From assembly GCA_963680875.1 (NCBI GenBank), contig OY804584.1, positions 91,076,031-91,140,030 of the forward strand: a stretch of 64,000 bases of DNA, given 5' to 3'. Below, one piece after another: positions 12,301-21,500 of this stretch. The DNA is from Bathymodiolus brooksi. Lineage: Eukaryota > Mollusca > Bivalvia > Mytilida > Modiolidae. The position numbers and the translations under genes are program-made. The first letter of the stretch is position 1. The number at the start of each line of letters is the position of its first letter. The notes beneath the pieces were generated by a model. That model was not told the origin of the DNA. It saw only the letters and a list, made by a program, of their open reading frames with translations, and did no database searches.

Positions 12301-13448
12301 AGTGGAGGGACATGTCTACTCACAAACAAATATTTCAGTGAGCTAGCACTATAAAAATCGAACTAAGGGTGTTGGTTTTGTACAAAGCAGACATCATCAT
12401 CATCTCACCAACTGTATCTTGTTCTCGCACCATGAAATAGCTGAAAGATTGCTCATTTGGTGTTGAACAATAATCACTCACTGTTTATTTGGAGCTGTTG
12501 CAAGTTTTTGTTTACAGTCACCCCCCAGTTTGATATATTGACCAATTGGAGAACAGCTGTCAATATGCACTTGGTTTTAAATCCTCAGTATTAGGAAGGG
12601 TAGTCACTGACGCTACACCATGCTGGATGTCGTTAGAAATTAGTGTATCGTCAAAAATGGAAAATAAAATAAAAAAGATACAACAAATATCTAATTTTAA
12701 ATAGATTGCTGTTGGTTGGATATCTCAGGAAGCATTAAGGTGTCAAACCACTAATTCACCAATCAGAGCTTTTAAAGAAAAAAGTTCCTTTCGCTTTGTT
12801 GTATTGTTAAAAATACTAAATGGAATATGGAATAATTAAAATTGATAACTGAAGTTACATATATAAGGATTATTTTAAGTCCAAATTTGATGGATTTAGT
12901 TGTATTTTAATACCCCTATGGAGGAATTGATGCATGACCTATAAATACTGAATTTTGGGGGGGATGACAGAGCTATTTTTAGAGTAGTGTTTTCCATAGC
13001 CTGGCATTTCACTGCAAGACTTTAAACATCCCATGATATTTTGACAGAATGTAGAGGAATCGTGTACGTTTCAGAAACTATATGGTTTTGGAAAGGTTAA
13101 ACTTAAGATAAAATAGCCAGGTAGGCTTGAAAAAACACAAATTTAGTAGAAAATGTTAAAGAAATTAATTAGTGGTTTTACCCCTTAAGTATACCTACAA
13201 TCCTAAATACATATTATAAAAAGATATAAAAAGAACCAAAATCATGTCATTCTTTTCAATTATTTTAGATTGCACCAAAAATAAAAGAACGGATGACTTT
13301 GAAAGGATCAATGCTGATTGGCTTTAATCCACTATCAACAAAAGGATGGGTCAATTTCTTCAGGGTTATTGTGGGTAATCCACTGTGTGAGAAATCAGAC
13401 ATGCATTTTATCGTAGAAGAAATACAACGACTTGGAGAAGATTTGTAG
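227..13448 (+). CDS. CSAD/GADL1-like PLP-dependent decarboxylase, C-terminal half (8 exons, 5' partial)
   Basis: Joined exons 227-343, 1860-1924, 6241-6319, 7161-7242, 8034-8151, 9115-9169, 11829-11918 and 13269-13448 give 786 nt, that is 261 residues and a TAG stop, with matching phases at every junction. Group II decarboxylases use pyridoxal phosphate to decarboxylate glutamate, cysteine sulfinate or aspartate. Order of recognisable blocks: [18 protein letters not shown] (cofactor pocket), a WNLHKM block with the Schiff-base lysine, [39 protein letters not shown] and the C-terminal RLGEDL. The AWN-HKM-GAGIQCS and PPRLRGKEE wording is closer to CSAD/GADL1 than to GAD, so taurine, hypotaurine or beta-alanine synthesis is the likely role (inference). 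Substrate-selecting residues in the N-terminal half are outside the window. Oddities: the usual NPHK reads NLHK and the usual glycine before TTV is alanine. Probably cytosolic. Confidence 0.9.
672..797 (+). mobile_element. SINE-A 3' fragment
   Basis: Body 'gtttgtcagggacttgcggc' to tail 'gtgttaaacaccataaaa'. Further 3' fragments lie at about 9880-9935, 30617-30795, 48434-48602, 49840-50030 and 55443-55575. Confidence 0.72.
1860..1924 (+). CDS. Decarboxylase exon b
   Basis: TTACAG acceptor, GTTAGT donor, ends in phase 2. It encodes [20 protein letters not shown] plus ER (the R codon is completed by the next exon). It continues HVD from the previous exon into the conserved HVDAAWGGG. Confidence 0.88.
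1946..2040 (+). repeat. Left half of the dispersed element hosting the 30-bp array
   Basis: Wording from 'ttcggagcacc' through 'gtgtagtgttttgtagat' matches 13632-13713 (+) and, reversed, about 11500-11600. The right half follows the array at 5590-5650. Confidence 0.75.
2041..5600. repeat. 30-bp minisatellite, about 118 copies
   Basis: The consensus unit is cattgtattatctgtccttt followed by ttcatttgac. It is very homogeneous, with a few recurring variants (gtattg, gtaata, cgttg, tatgtcc, atcatttgac). It lies in the intron between decarboxylase exons b and c. The unit length is divisible by three and lacks stops, so it reads open on both strands. Confidence 0.98.
6241..6319 (+). CDS. Decarboxylase exon c with catalytic lysine
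   Basis: TTTTAG acceptor, GTACAA donor. One base completes the split Arg codon, then [26 protein letters not shown]. The lysine of the HKM triplet is the expected PLP Schiff-base residue. The residue two before it is Leu where the family has Pro. Confidence 0.9.
6337..6620 (-). mobile_element. SINE-A copy
   Basis: Inverted copy: 3' tail 'agggttatggtgtttaatgc' first, then the B-box-like 'gggattcgaactcac', here in a 28-bp duplication, and the head near 6570-6620. Confidence 0.8.
6720..6900 (-). repeat. Unexpanded relative of the element hosting the 40-bp array
   Basis: On its - strand it reads 'acaggaaagtaagtgagtag', 'tcatgtatttgtgttag' and 'tttctacgattttagta', aligning with 17925-18000 just before the 40-bp array. 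A further copy of the first part is at 1385-1460. Confidence 0.65.
7161..7242 (+). CDS. Decarboxylase exon d (GC donor)
   Basis: CAACAG acceptor. Encodes [20 protein letters not shown] then YDTSFDI and the first base of a Gly codon. The only frame-preserving donor is GCAAGT at 7243, a GC-AG intron. Confidence 0.87.
7286..7551 (-). mobile_element. SINE-A copy
   Basis: Inverted, near full length. It starts with telomere-like tagggttagggttatgg and ends in the head 'acgaccaggacagcctc'; B-box-like 'aggattcgaactcac' lies in between. Confidence 0.82.
8034..8151 (+). CDS. Decarboxylase exon e
   Basis: ATTTCAG acceptor, GTAAGC donor. Two bases complete Gly, then [20 protein letters not shown] and [18 protein letters not shown]. 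It matches the QCGRxxDxxKxWLMWK block of CSAD and GAD proteins. Confidence 0.9.
8630..8958. repeat. 43-bp minisatellite, about 7.6 copies
   Basis: The unit begins gcacagatccacttccactc and ends with an A-run and ctct, with an alternating attcac/gaaaaagaag variant. It lies in decarboxylase intron e-f, inside a dispersed element (see 16850-17110). Confidence 0.93.
9115..9169 (+). CDS. Decarboxylase exon f
   Basis: TTACAG acceptor, GTAATA donor. One base completes Gly, then 18 codons [18 protein letters not shown], the helix and strand before the C-terminal small domain. Confidence 0.87.
9389..9615 (-). mobile_element. SINE-A copy
   Basis: Inverted, with tail 'gggttacggttatagtgt' and B-box-like 'gggattcgaactcac'. 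It is truncated at the head. Confidence 0.75.
10008..11147. mobile_element. 1.14-kb TIR element
   Basis: Ends CTGTAAACCAACTT and AAGTTGGTTTACAG are inverted and both flanked by TA. Sub-terminal sequence is rich in 'cgcgaaa' and its complement. No coding frame of note lies inside. Confidence 0.7.
11829..11918 (+). CDS. Decarboxylase exon g
   Basis: TTTCAG acceptor, GTACTG donor, phase 0. Encodes [20 protein letters not shown] then [10 protein letters not shown]. It matches the CFWYIPxSLRG block of the family. Confidence 0.9.
12121..12481 (+). mobile_element. SINE-B copy, full length
   Basis: tRNA-like head with A-box-like 'ttggtataatggttagcatt' and B-box-like 'gtaggttcgagac', body 'agactataaaattggtattt', tail 'ttggtgttgaacaataatc'. 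Confidence 0.85.
13269..13448 (+). CDS. Decarboxylase terminal exon h
   Basis: ATTTTAG acceptor, TAG stop at 13446-13448. Encodes [20 protein letters not shown] followed by [18 protein letters not shown] and ends [10 protein letters not shown], the usual C-terminus of GAD/CSAD proteins. Confidence 0.92.
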   Translation: MAPKIKERMTLKGSMLIGFNPLSTKGWVNFFRVIVGNPLCEKSDMHFIVEEIQRLGEDL

Positions 13449-13550
13449 TAACATTTTATCTATAGAAGGAGGAGTGTAGTAACATTTTATCTATAGAAGG
13501 AGTATACATATTATTTATCCAGATGTATTTTACATGTACTTGAAGAATCA

Positions 13551-13556
13551 AATAAA
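13551..13556 (+). terminator. Poly(A) signal of the decarboxylase gene
   Basis: AATAAA lies 103 nt after the TAG stop and is followed by a T-rich stretch. The short 3' UTR (13449 to about 13575) contains a direct repeat that starts at the stop codon. Confidence 0.75.
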
Positions 13557-13604
13557 TGGTTTTTATTACCGTTATTGTTGGTCATTTATAACATGAAGGG
13601 TGCC

Positions 13605-13815
13605 ACATGTGGAGCAGGAACTTCTAACCCTTCCGGAGCACCTGAGATCATCCTAGGTTCTTAGTGGGATTCGCGTTGCTCGATCTTTAGTTTTCTGTGT
13701 AGTGTTTTGTAGATCATTGTTTGTCTTTTTTCTTTTTGCCATTGTATTGTCTGTCTTCCGATTTGCTTCTTCAGATTACCCCTTGGTATTTTCAAACTTT
13801 TTGTAAAACATTATT
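13605..13815 (+). repeat. Unexpanded copy of the host element of the 30-bp array
   Basis: Reads 'ttccggagcacctgag', 'ttgctcgatctttagttttc', 'gccattgtattgtctgtctt', 'ccccttggtattttcaaac'. It has one unit's worth of the sequence amplified at 2041-5600. Inverted copies lie at about 11410-11620 and 30355-30510. Confidence 0.8.
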
Positions 13816-14149
13816 TGCTGACACCAACAGACGTACCTGATAACGAATGTTTATGTAATGTTTGGCCAGGTGAGGTAATAAATCATATGTTATTTTTACA
13901 GCCATCCGTAGTAACAAGATAACTCCATGCTCAAGTTTATTTGGCCCATAATGATGTTAAGCGTACAAGTGTTTCCGAAATGGATTGATTTTGTTAATCT
14001 TATTGATGTCTTGGTTTCCCCGTTTTAGTATGAAGCACTTAAAACACTTTATCTGGCTACTGTATGTCTTTTTTCCTTTTGGAGAATCAAAAGTACATAA
14101 TCAGCTATGACAGCCATCTTGGATAATTGATGTAGTCAATAATGGACAC

Positions 14150-14460
14150 AATATTAGAAGAGGACCACACAAGGACAATATGGACCAAATTGGTTTAATT
14201 CCATGTAGTGGTTCTGAAGAAGAAGATTTTCAAAGATTTCCAATTTTTCAAACAATCAGAGTCCAATGCTACCATCTTTGATGTTAGGACAAGGTCAACA
14301 AACACAATTTTGGAAGAAGACAATCAAGGGGTATCACATATAAGTTTGGTCCAGTGGTTCTTGAGAAGATCAAATTGTAAAATGTTTATGGATGACGAAC
14401 ACCAAGTGATCACTGATGGAAAAACTCACTTGAGCCTTTGGCTCTGGTAAGCTCACAAAT
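14150..14460 (+). repeat. Short relative of the 61.5 kb element
   Basis: Contains 'tagtggttctgaagaagaag' and ends 'gcctttggctctggtaagct', matching the layout and end of the element at 61540-63325. Confidence 0.6.
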
Positions 14461-14522
14461 CTAATATTGTAACTAGGCAACATAAATAAAGTCATAAAAG
14501 AAAGTTATACATTTTCTGAAAT

Positions 14523-14528
14523 TTTATT
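14523..14528 (-). terminator. Candidate poly(A) signal of the collagen gene
   Basis: TTTATT on the + strand is AATAAA on the collagen strand, about 890 nt after the TAA. A second copy is at 14615-14620. Another, at 15406-15411, is only 8 nt from the stop and is unlikely to be used. The 3' UTR would be 15418 down to about 14500. Confidence 0.45.
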
Positions 14529-15106
14529 CCATAAACTGAATTATTGATGAAGCAAATGAACAGATGATATGACACTGTAAGATATAAATAGATCTATTTT
14601 TCTGCACGAGTGATTTTATTCATATTTGCTTGATTTTTAATCAAATGTTCCATATGATTGATTCACAATAAATGTTCTCCTTGAGTAAATATTATGCATA
14701 TTCATGATTTTTTAAATAATATTTTTTTTTATACATAATATGATGTTTTCAAAACCATAAAAAAAGTTGCCATTTTTTTTAGACCATCTAATTTCCATCA
14801 AACTACAAGGATATAAGTTTAATATGATTGTCTTTGATGAACTAAGAAAGACTTGAGCATATAAAATTGAATAAACAATAAAATATTTCAAAATAAGATT
14901 TTCTTATAAAATTTGCATACATTGCTTTCTCTCACTCCCTTACACACACATTTGGACGGAATCAAAAGGGAACTCCTTCATACAAATAACATCACAATAT
15001 CTGTAATGTAACTCTTTTCTTCAGTTATCAAGTTACCATGAGGTTTGTCTTACAAAAATAAATATTTGCCATTATTTTTACAATATTTGTACACAATGGT
15101 CGTTTC

Positions 15107-15163
15107 GAAAATCTTTCAATATTTATAATTATTTTGCCATGATTTATCAATTGAAAGATTTTC
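15107..15163 (-). other. Inverted repeat in the probable collagen 3' UTR
   Basis: 15107-15120 and 15150-15163 are perfect 14-base reverse complements separated by 29 bases, able to form a stem-loop in the mRNA. Confidence 0.6.
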
Positions 15164-15418
15164 AAAAGAACCATGTTTTTTTTTTACAAAATTTAATGTG
15201 ATGGTCCCATTGTTATGAAATTATTCAATATTACAAGTAAACTGATTCCCTGTCCATTATATAGGGGACAGGAAACCAGTATACATTTGCAAATAAATTT
15301 CTGCCATGATTTTCCAACAATATTTTTTTACATTGCCATGATTTCAAGTTGCCATAAAACAAAACTGCCACAATTTCAAGCCAATTTGATATAAATGTAC
15401 ATAAATTTATTTAGTCTT

Positions 15419-15565
15419 TTATGTGTTGAAGCAAACTTCTCCTATGGTAAGAGCGAATTCTTGATTCTCTAAACCAACGTCTTTGAGTTTTATATCGGTG
15501 ATGGGTAATACTTCAGCTCTCTCTGATTTTATATCAAAGATCATTTGACCCCATTCGTCCTTTTT
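15419..15565 (-). CDS. Collagen exon 38: end of C-propeptide
   Basis: TTTCAG acceptor. Starts [15 protein letters not shown], continues through [20 protein letters not shown] and ends IGEVCFNT with TAA at 15421-15419. This is the C-terminal block of COLFI domains (EWG...QEFGF...VCF). The cysteine is C8 of the vertebrate numbering. Confidence 0.96.
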   Translation of the reverse strand, partial: KKDEWGQMIFDIKSERAEVLPITDIKLKDVGLENQEFALTIGEVCFNT

Positions 15566-18500
15566 CTGAAAAAAATAAATAGAATAATGTTTTAAAATTG
15601 TTAACTCAGTGATATTTTCTGAAAGAATTTTTATATTAAGTCATTTTGAATTCTTAAAAAGGAATGTTTAAAATTACTATGAACACATTTAGTTCCTAAG
15701 GAAGTTGAAAGAAAAGCATTAAACTTGAAACAGGTCATAGAAAATTTCCATGGCGATACAACCCTTAAGAATCTAGTTTATAAAGAAATACCATTATGAT
15801 ATAACAATTCTCTATTCATTTGAAGTATTGATGAATAAAATGGAAGAATGTGTCCAGCTAAAGTAAACAGATATTATTTGTCAAATCAAGGGGCATGACT
15901 CCAGAATGAATAAAAGGTGGTAATGTGAGAAATTGAACTTGATGTTCCTTTTATGCTGCTTAATCTTGTGTATAAATTAAACAAAATTTGAGCGGAAAAC
16001 AAATGTGGGACGTACAGACATACAGACATGAGTAAAACTGTCTTCTCTGATGCCTAGTGGCAGGGGTATAAAAAATCATATATGAAATGCCAGATTGTTT
16101 AAACACTACAGCTTTGACTGCCAATAAAGTTGATAAATTGGACTAATATCATAATGTAGTGAGTGAGTGATTGTTGTTTAATGCCAACTCAGCTATTTTT
16201 CAGCTATATCATCATTCATGGCAAGAACAAGTTAATTTTCAATGAAACAATGATGAGTTCCGTTTTGTACTAGACAAACACGTTGAGTTGGATTTTTATA
16301 GTGCTAGCTCCCTGAAACAACAGTCCGTGGATAGACATATCGTCTCACTTGGACTCATTATCCTGATTCCGAGCTAACCAGTCTTTGCTTGTTCTCCTTA
16401 ATGCTGCGTGCTTAGTGGAGAAGCAACAAATACCAATTTTATAGTCTTTGGTTTGACCCCATCATGGGTTCAAACCCACAATTTACTGCACTCGAGACGA
16501 GCACGCTAACTATTACAACACCGGTGCAGTTATATCATAATGTATATTTCACCTCATGTGAGTATATTTTCAACAAGAAGGAAATAATTCTATTTATAGA
16601 AACTTACAGCACAGTCGCCATATACATCCACTTTTGTTGACTTGCCATGTTCTTGTCTATTAGCACGTGTGTCTATACGAACGTCTTCACTGGACATGAG
16701 AACACTACCCATGGGGTTAGAGTTCAGACATTTATATGTGATCCTCTGTCTGGAATTTGTGCTGTGCAGCTTCAGCATCTTCAGTTGGATAGCTTCAATC
16801 TTGTAGTCAAACTATAGATGGAAAAAGAAGAAAAAATAAAAATTTATGATGAGAACTGTGATGGTCAACAATTCCACCAATATCAACAAATCAAACAACT
16901 ACTTCTTAACATCAGATCATTGAACACAAAGAAAGACCATAATATATGGCAGGAAATGCAAATCCTTGCTTGGAACAGGCACAGAAATATGGCAGAGTTA
17001 AACCAGTTAATGGGATCCCAACTCTCCTCCTCTTGATAATTGGATCTTCAATGGCAATACAGAAATAACTAAATGATGAAAAAGATGCACAAATTTGCTT
17101 CCTCTCAAAATGACCACTCACACACACACGAATGACAATATAAACATAGACAGTACAATAATCAGTCAATGATTACTTGGATCTTAAATAATGAAATATT
17201 TCTAAAATTACCTCCCCATTATCTGATCAAATATTTTAGAAAGTGCTTTATACAAATGGGTAATGGGATCAGTAATACATTTCTTATAAGATTTTCTCCT
17301 GGGACAGTCCTTGACAGTTCATGTTTGGTGTATTGGTTATTTTTTAACGCCACTTTCAACAAAATTTCAGCTATATCATGGCGACCAGTTTTAGTGGTGG
17401 AGGAAACCGGAGTACCCGGAGAGAACCACCGCCCATGGGCAAGCAACTGGTAAACTTTATTACTTCGAGTGCACCCTTTTTTGTAATTTACAAAGCGGGG
17501 CACACACCCATGTCATATTGGTGATAGGCTTGTATGAGTTGTTAGATCCAACGACCTAACTCATTGAGCCACCCGTGCCCCCCTTGGCAGTTGATAAACC
17601 ATTATATGCTAGCTAAATTGTTAAATCCCCATATAATAAAAACAATTTAAAAATTCCACTTTCGTCCACATAAATTACACTACCCCTTTCTTTTGTGTTC
17701 TCATAAAATTTGAATTAACCAATCACAGACATTTACCCAGCATGCCATTGTCTTTCTAAATCGGTACATTAGATACATAGATATTCTGATACCAGATGAA
17801 ATCAAATAATAAAACACAAGCATGAAAACTACCAACCAAATGAAATCAAAATAATTTTAGTAAGATGCGAGGTTTTGAGCCCATAAAACTAGTTTAACGT
17901 TTTATTAAAGTACCTGTACTATGCCAGGAAAGTGAGCAGTCATGTATGTGTGTTAGAGAATCAATTGTGTTTCTTTCTATGATTTTTCTAGTATATTTTG
18001 GAACTGTTCCGACAGTGTGGTATTTTTCTAGTATATTTTGGAACTGTTCCGACAGTGTGGTATTTTTCTAGTATATTTTGGAACTGTTCCTGCAGTATGG
18101 TATTTTTCTAGTATATTTTGGAACTGTTCCTACAGTATGGTATTTTTCTAGTATATTTTGGAACTGTTCCGACAGTATGGTATTTTTCTAGTATATTTTG
18201 GAACTGTTCCGACAGTGTGGTATTTTTCTAGTATATTTTGGAACTGTTCCGACAGTGTGGTATTTTTCTAGTATATTTTGGAACTGTTCCGACAGTGATA
18301 TTTTTCTAGTATATTTTGGAACTGTTCCGACAGTGTGGTATTTTTCTAGTATATTTTGGAACTGTTCCTACAGTATGGTATTTTTCTAGTATATTTTGGA
18401 ACTGTTCCGACAGTGTGGTATTTTTCTAGTATATTTTGGAACTGTTCCGACAGTGTAGTATTTTTCTAGTATATTTTGGAACTGTTCCGACAGTATGGTA

Positions 18501-21500
18501 TTTTTCTAGTATATTTTGGAACTGTTCCGACAGTGTGGTATTTTTCTAGTATATTTTGGAACTGTTCCGACAGTGTAGTATTTTTCTAGTATATTTTGGA
18601 ACTGTTCCGACAGTGTAGTATTTTTCTAGTATATTTTGGAACTGTTCCGACAGTGTAGTATTTTTCTAGTATATTTTGGAACTGTTCCGACAGTGTAGTA
18701 TTTTTCTAGTATATTTTGGAACTGTTCCGACAGTGTAGTATTTTTCTAGTATATTTTGGAACTGTTCCGACAGTGTAGTATTTTTCTAGTATATTTTGGA
18801 ACTGTTCCGACAGTGTAGTATTTTTCTAGTATATTTTGGAACTGTTCCGACAGTGTAGTATTTTTCTAGTATATTTTGGAACTGTTCCGACAGTGTAGTA
18901 TTTTTCTAGTATATTTTGGAACTGTTCCGACAGTGTAGTATTTTTCTAGTATATTTTGGAACTGTTCCGACAGTGTAGTATTTTTCTAGTATATTTTGGA
19001 ACTGTTCCGACAGTGTAGTATTTTTCTAGTATATTTTGGAACTGTTCCGACAGTGTAGTATTTTTCTAGTATATTTTGGAACTGTTCCGACAGTGTAGTA
19101 TTTTTCTAGTATATTTTGGAACTGTTCCGACAGTGTGGTATTTTTCTAGTATATTTTGGAACTGTTCCGACAGTGTGGTATTTTTCTAGTATATTTTGGA
19201 ACTGTTCCGACAGTGTAGTATTTTTCTAGTATATTTTGGAACTGTTCCGACAGTGTGGTATTTTTCTAGTATATTTTGGAACTGTTCCGACAGTGTGGTA
19301 TTTTTCTAGTATATTTTGGAACTGTTCCGACAGTGTAGTATTTTTCTAGTATATTTTGGAACTGTTCCGACAGTGTGGTATTTTTCTAGTATATTTTGGA
19401 ACTGTTCCAACAGTGTGGTATTTTTCTAGTATATTTTGGAACTGTTCCGACAGTGTAGTATTTTTCTAGTATATTTTGGAACTGTTCCGACAGTGTGGTA
19501 TTTTTCTAGTATATTTTGGAACTGTTCCGACAGTGTAGTATTTTTCTAGTATATTTTGGAACTGTTCCGACAGTGTGGTATTTTTCTAGTATATTTTGGA
19601 ACTGTTCCGACAGTGTGGTATTTTTCTAGTATATTTTGGAACTGTTCCGACAGTGTGGTATTTTTCTAGTATATTTTGGAACTGTTCCGACAGTGTGGTA
19701 TTTTTCTAGTATATTTTGGAACTGTTCCGACAGTGTGGTATTTTTCTAGTATATTTTGGAACTGTTCCGACAGTGTGGTATTTTTCTAGTATATTTTGGA
19801 ACTGTTCCGACAGTGTGGTATTTTTCTAGTATATTTTGGAACTGTTCCGACAGTGTAGTATTTTTCTAGTATATTTTGGAACTGTTCCGACAGTGTGGTA
19901 TTTTTCTAGTATATTTTGGAACTGTTCCGACAGTGTAGTATTTTTCTAGTATATTTTGGAACTGTTCCGACAGTGTGGTATTTTTCTAGTATATTTTGGA
20001 ACTGTTCCGACAGTGTAGTATTTTTCTAGTATATTTTGGAACTGTTCCGACAGTGTGGTATTTTTCTAGTATATTTTGGAACTGTTCCGACAGTGTGGTA
20101 TTTTTCTAGTATATTTTGGAACTGTTCCGACAGTGTAGTATTTTTCTAGTATATTTTGGAACTGTTCCGACAGCGTAGTATTTTTTGCTTTTCATTCTAT
20201 TGGTATCATTTATAAATATTTGTCCCAAAACAAGTCTTCAATAGATTGAGCAAGGGGAGTTAATCCATTTCGTTTTCAAGTGATTGTTGAGAGCTGCATT
20301 GTACTTGTATACTAGTATAACATGTTCCATTCATTTAAACACAGATGATTCCGGATAGAAAATAAAATCAATGAAAATTAATGAAATCTATAACCCCTTT
20401 CAAAATGGTCAGTTTTGATCTGTTCTGACTGTCCTGCAATTTTCAGAATTTCTTTTTCACAGAAAAATAGCTGAAATCAGTTTAATAACTGTCAAAAAAA
20501 TCATCCCCGATTAAAAAAAATATATATTATAACCAACCTCTTTGTCTCCAAGTATATCTTGTCCAAACCATTGAGTCCCGTTATCCTTTGTCCATCTTTG
20601 TTTCTCAAACTAAAATTACAACAGTACAATAAGAATAAGAAAAATAATTTTTATTGTCCAATAGAGTCATTACAGTGATTCATAAACAATAACATTAAAA
20701 AATAAAAATATAAATATTATACGTTACAATGAACAAAACAGCCCATAAAATATACTAAATACTTATACTAATAATAATTATAATAATTAAGTGCCGTCGA
20801 CTATGACATTGTTGGCCACATCAGACATTAATGGTTAATTTAAATGTGGTGTAGTGATCAAGTCCTCCCTGTGTCCTAAGCACACGGACAAGTACTGTAC
20901 GGTAGTTGTACAAATGCAGAGGAAACCAAGGGCCGGTGCAAATAGGATTATAACACATTCGCACACATATTATACATGTGAAATAACTACATTTTCGAAA
21001 TTAAATACATATACTGCATGTTTAAAGATATGTACACTGTATATATGATTCATGGATTATTGCTTAACATCCAGCAAGCAGTATTTCAGCTCTATGCAGG
21101 ACGAGAACACGTTCTACAATATATAAAAACTGACAGAGGTAAAACAGTATACCTCCCCCCTCCGGTGGAGCGGGGGTATAAAAACTATACAGAAATGAGG
21201 GAGGAATGGAACAACCGGCAACATGGCTTTTGACTGCCATTGAAAAAGTATGGAGTGTTTGGTAGGGATGAAAAATTTTTTGTTTTTTTTAGCAGCAACA
21301 ATATGGTATAGTGTTTACGGTTTGATTTTTTCCCCCTACTTAAATATTTCACATAAAATAAAAAAGAGAAATTTCACATGTTTCAATAGGGAATAATATT
21401 GAAAATATAAATAAATAACAAAATAAAATGTTTGAAAAATAAAATGTCAGCCCTTTTATCCTAATTTCATGAAAAATTCAACAGATCATTTCTGATATCA

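Larger units (their letters stand above)
13576..14522. other. Intergenic region between the two convergent genes
   Basis: I see no gene here. About 13605-13815 is an unexpanded copy of the dispersed element that hosts the 30-bp array. About 14150-14460 is a copy of the 'agctcac' family also present at 61.5-63.3 kb. The 80-codon frame at 14208-14450 belongs to that repeat. Confidence 0.6.

Noticed and set aside
14208..14450. 80-codon + frame in the intergenic region
   Set aside because: Lies wholly in a copy of the 'gcctttggctctggtaagct' repeat family; no similarity to a protein family that I recognise.
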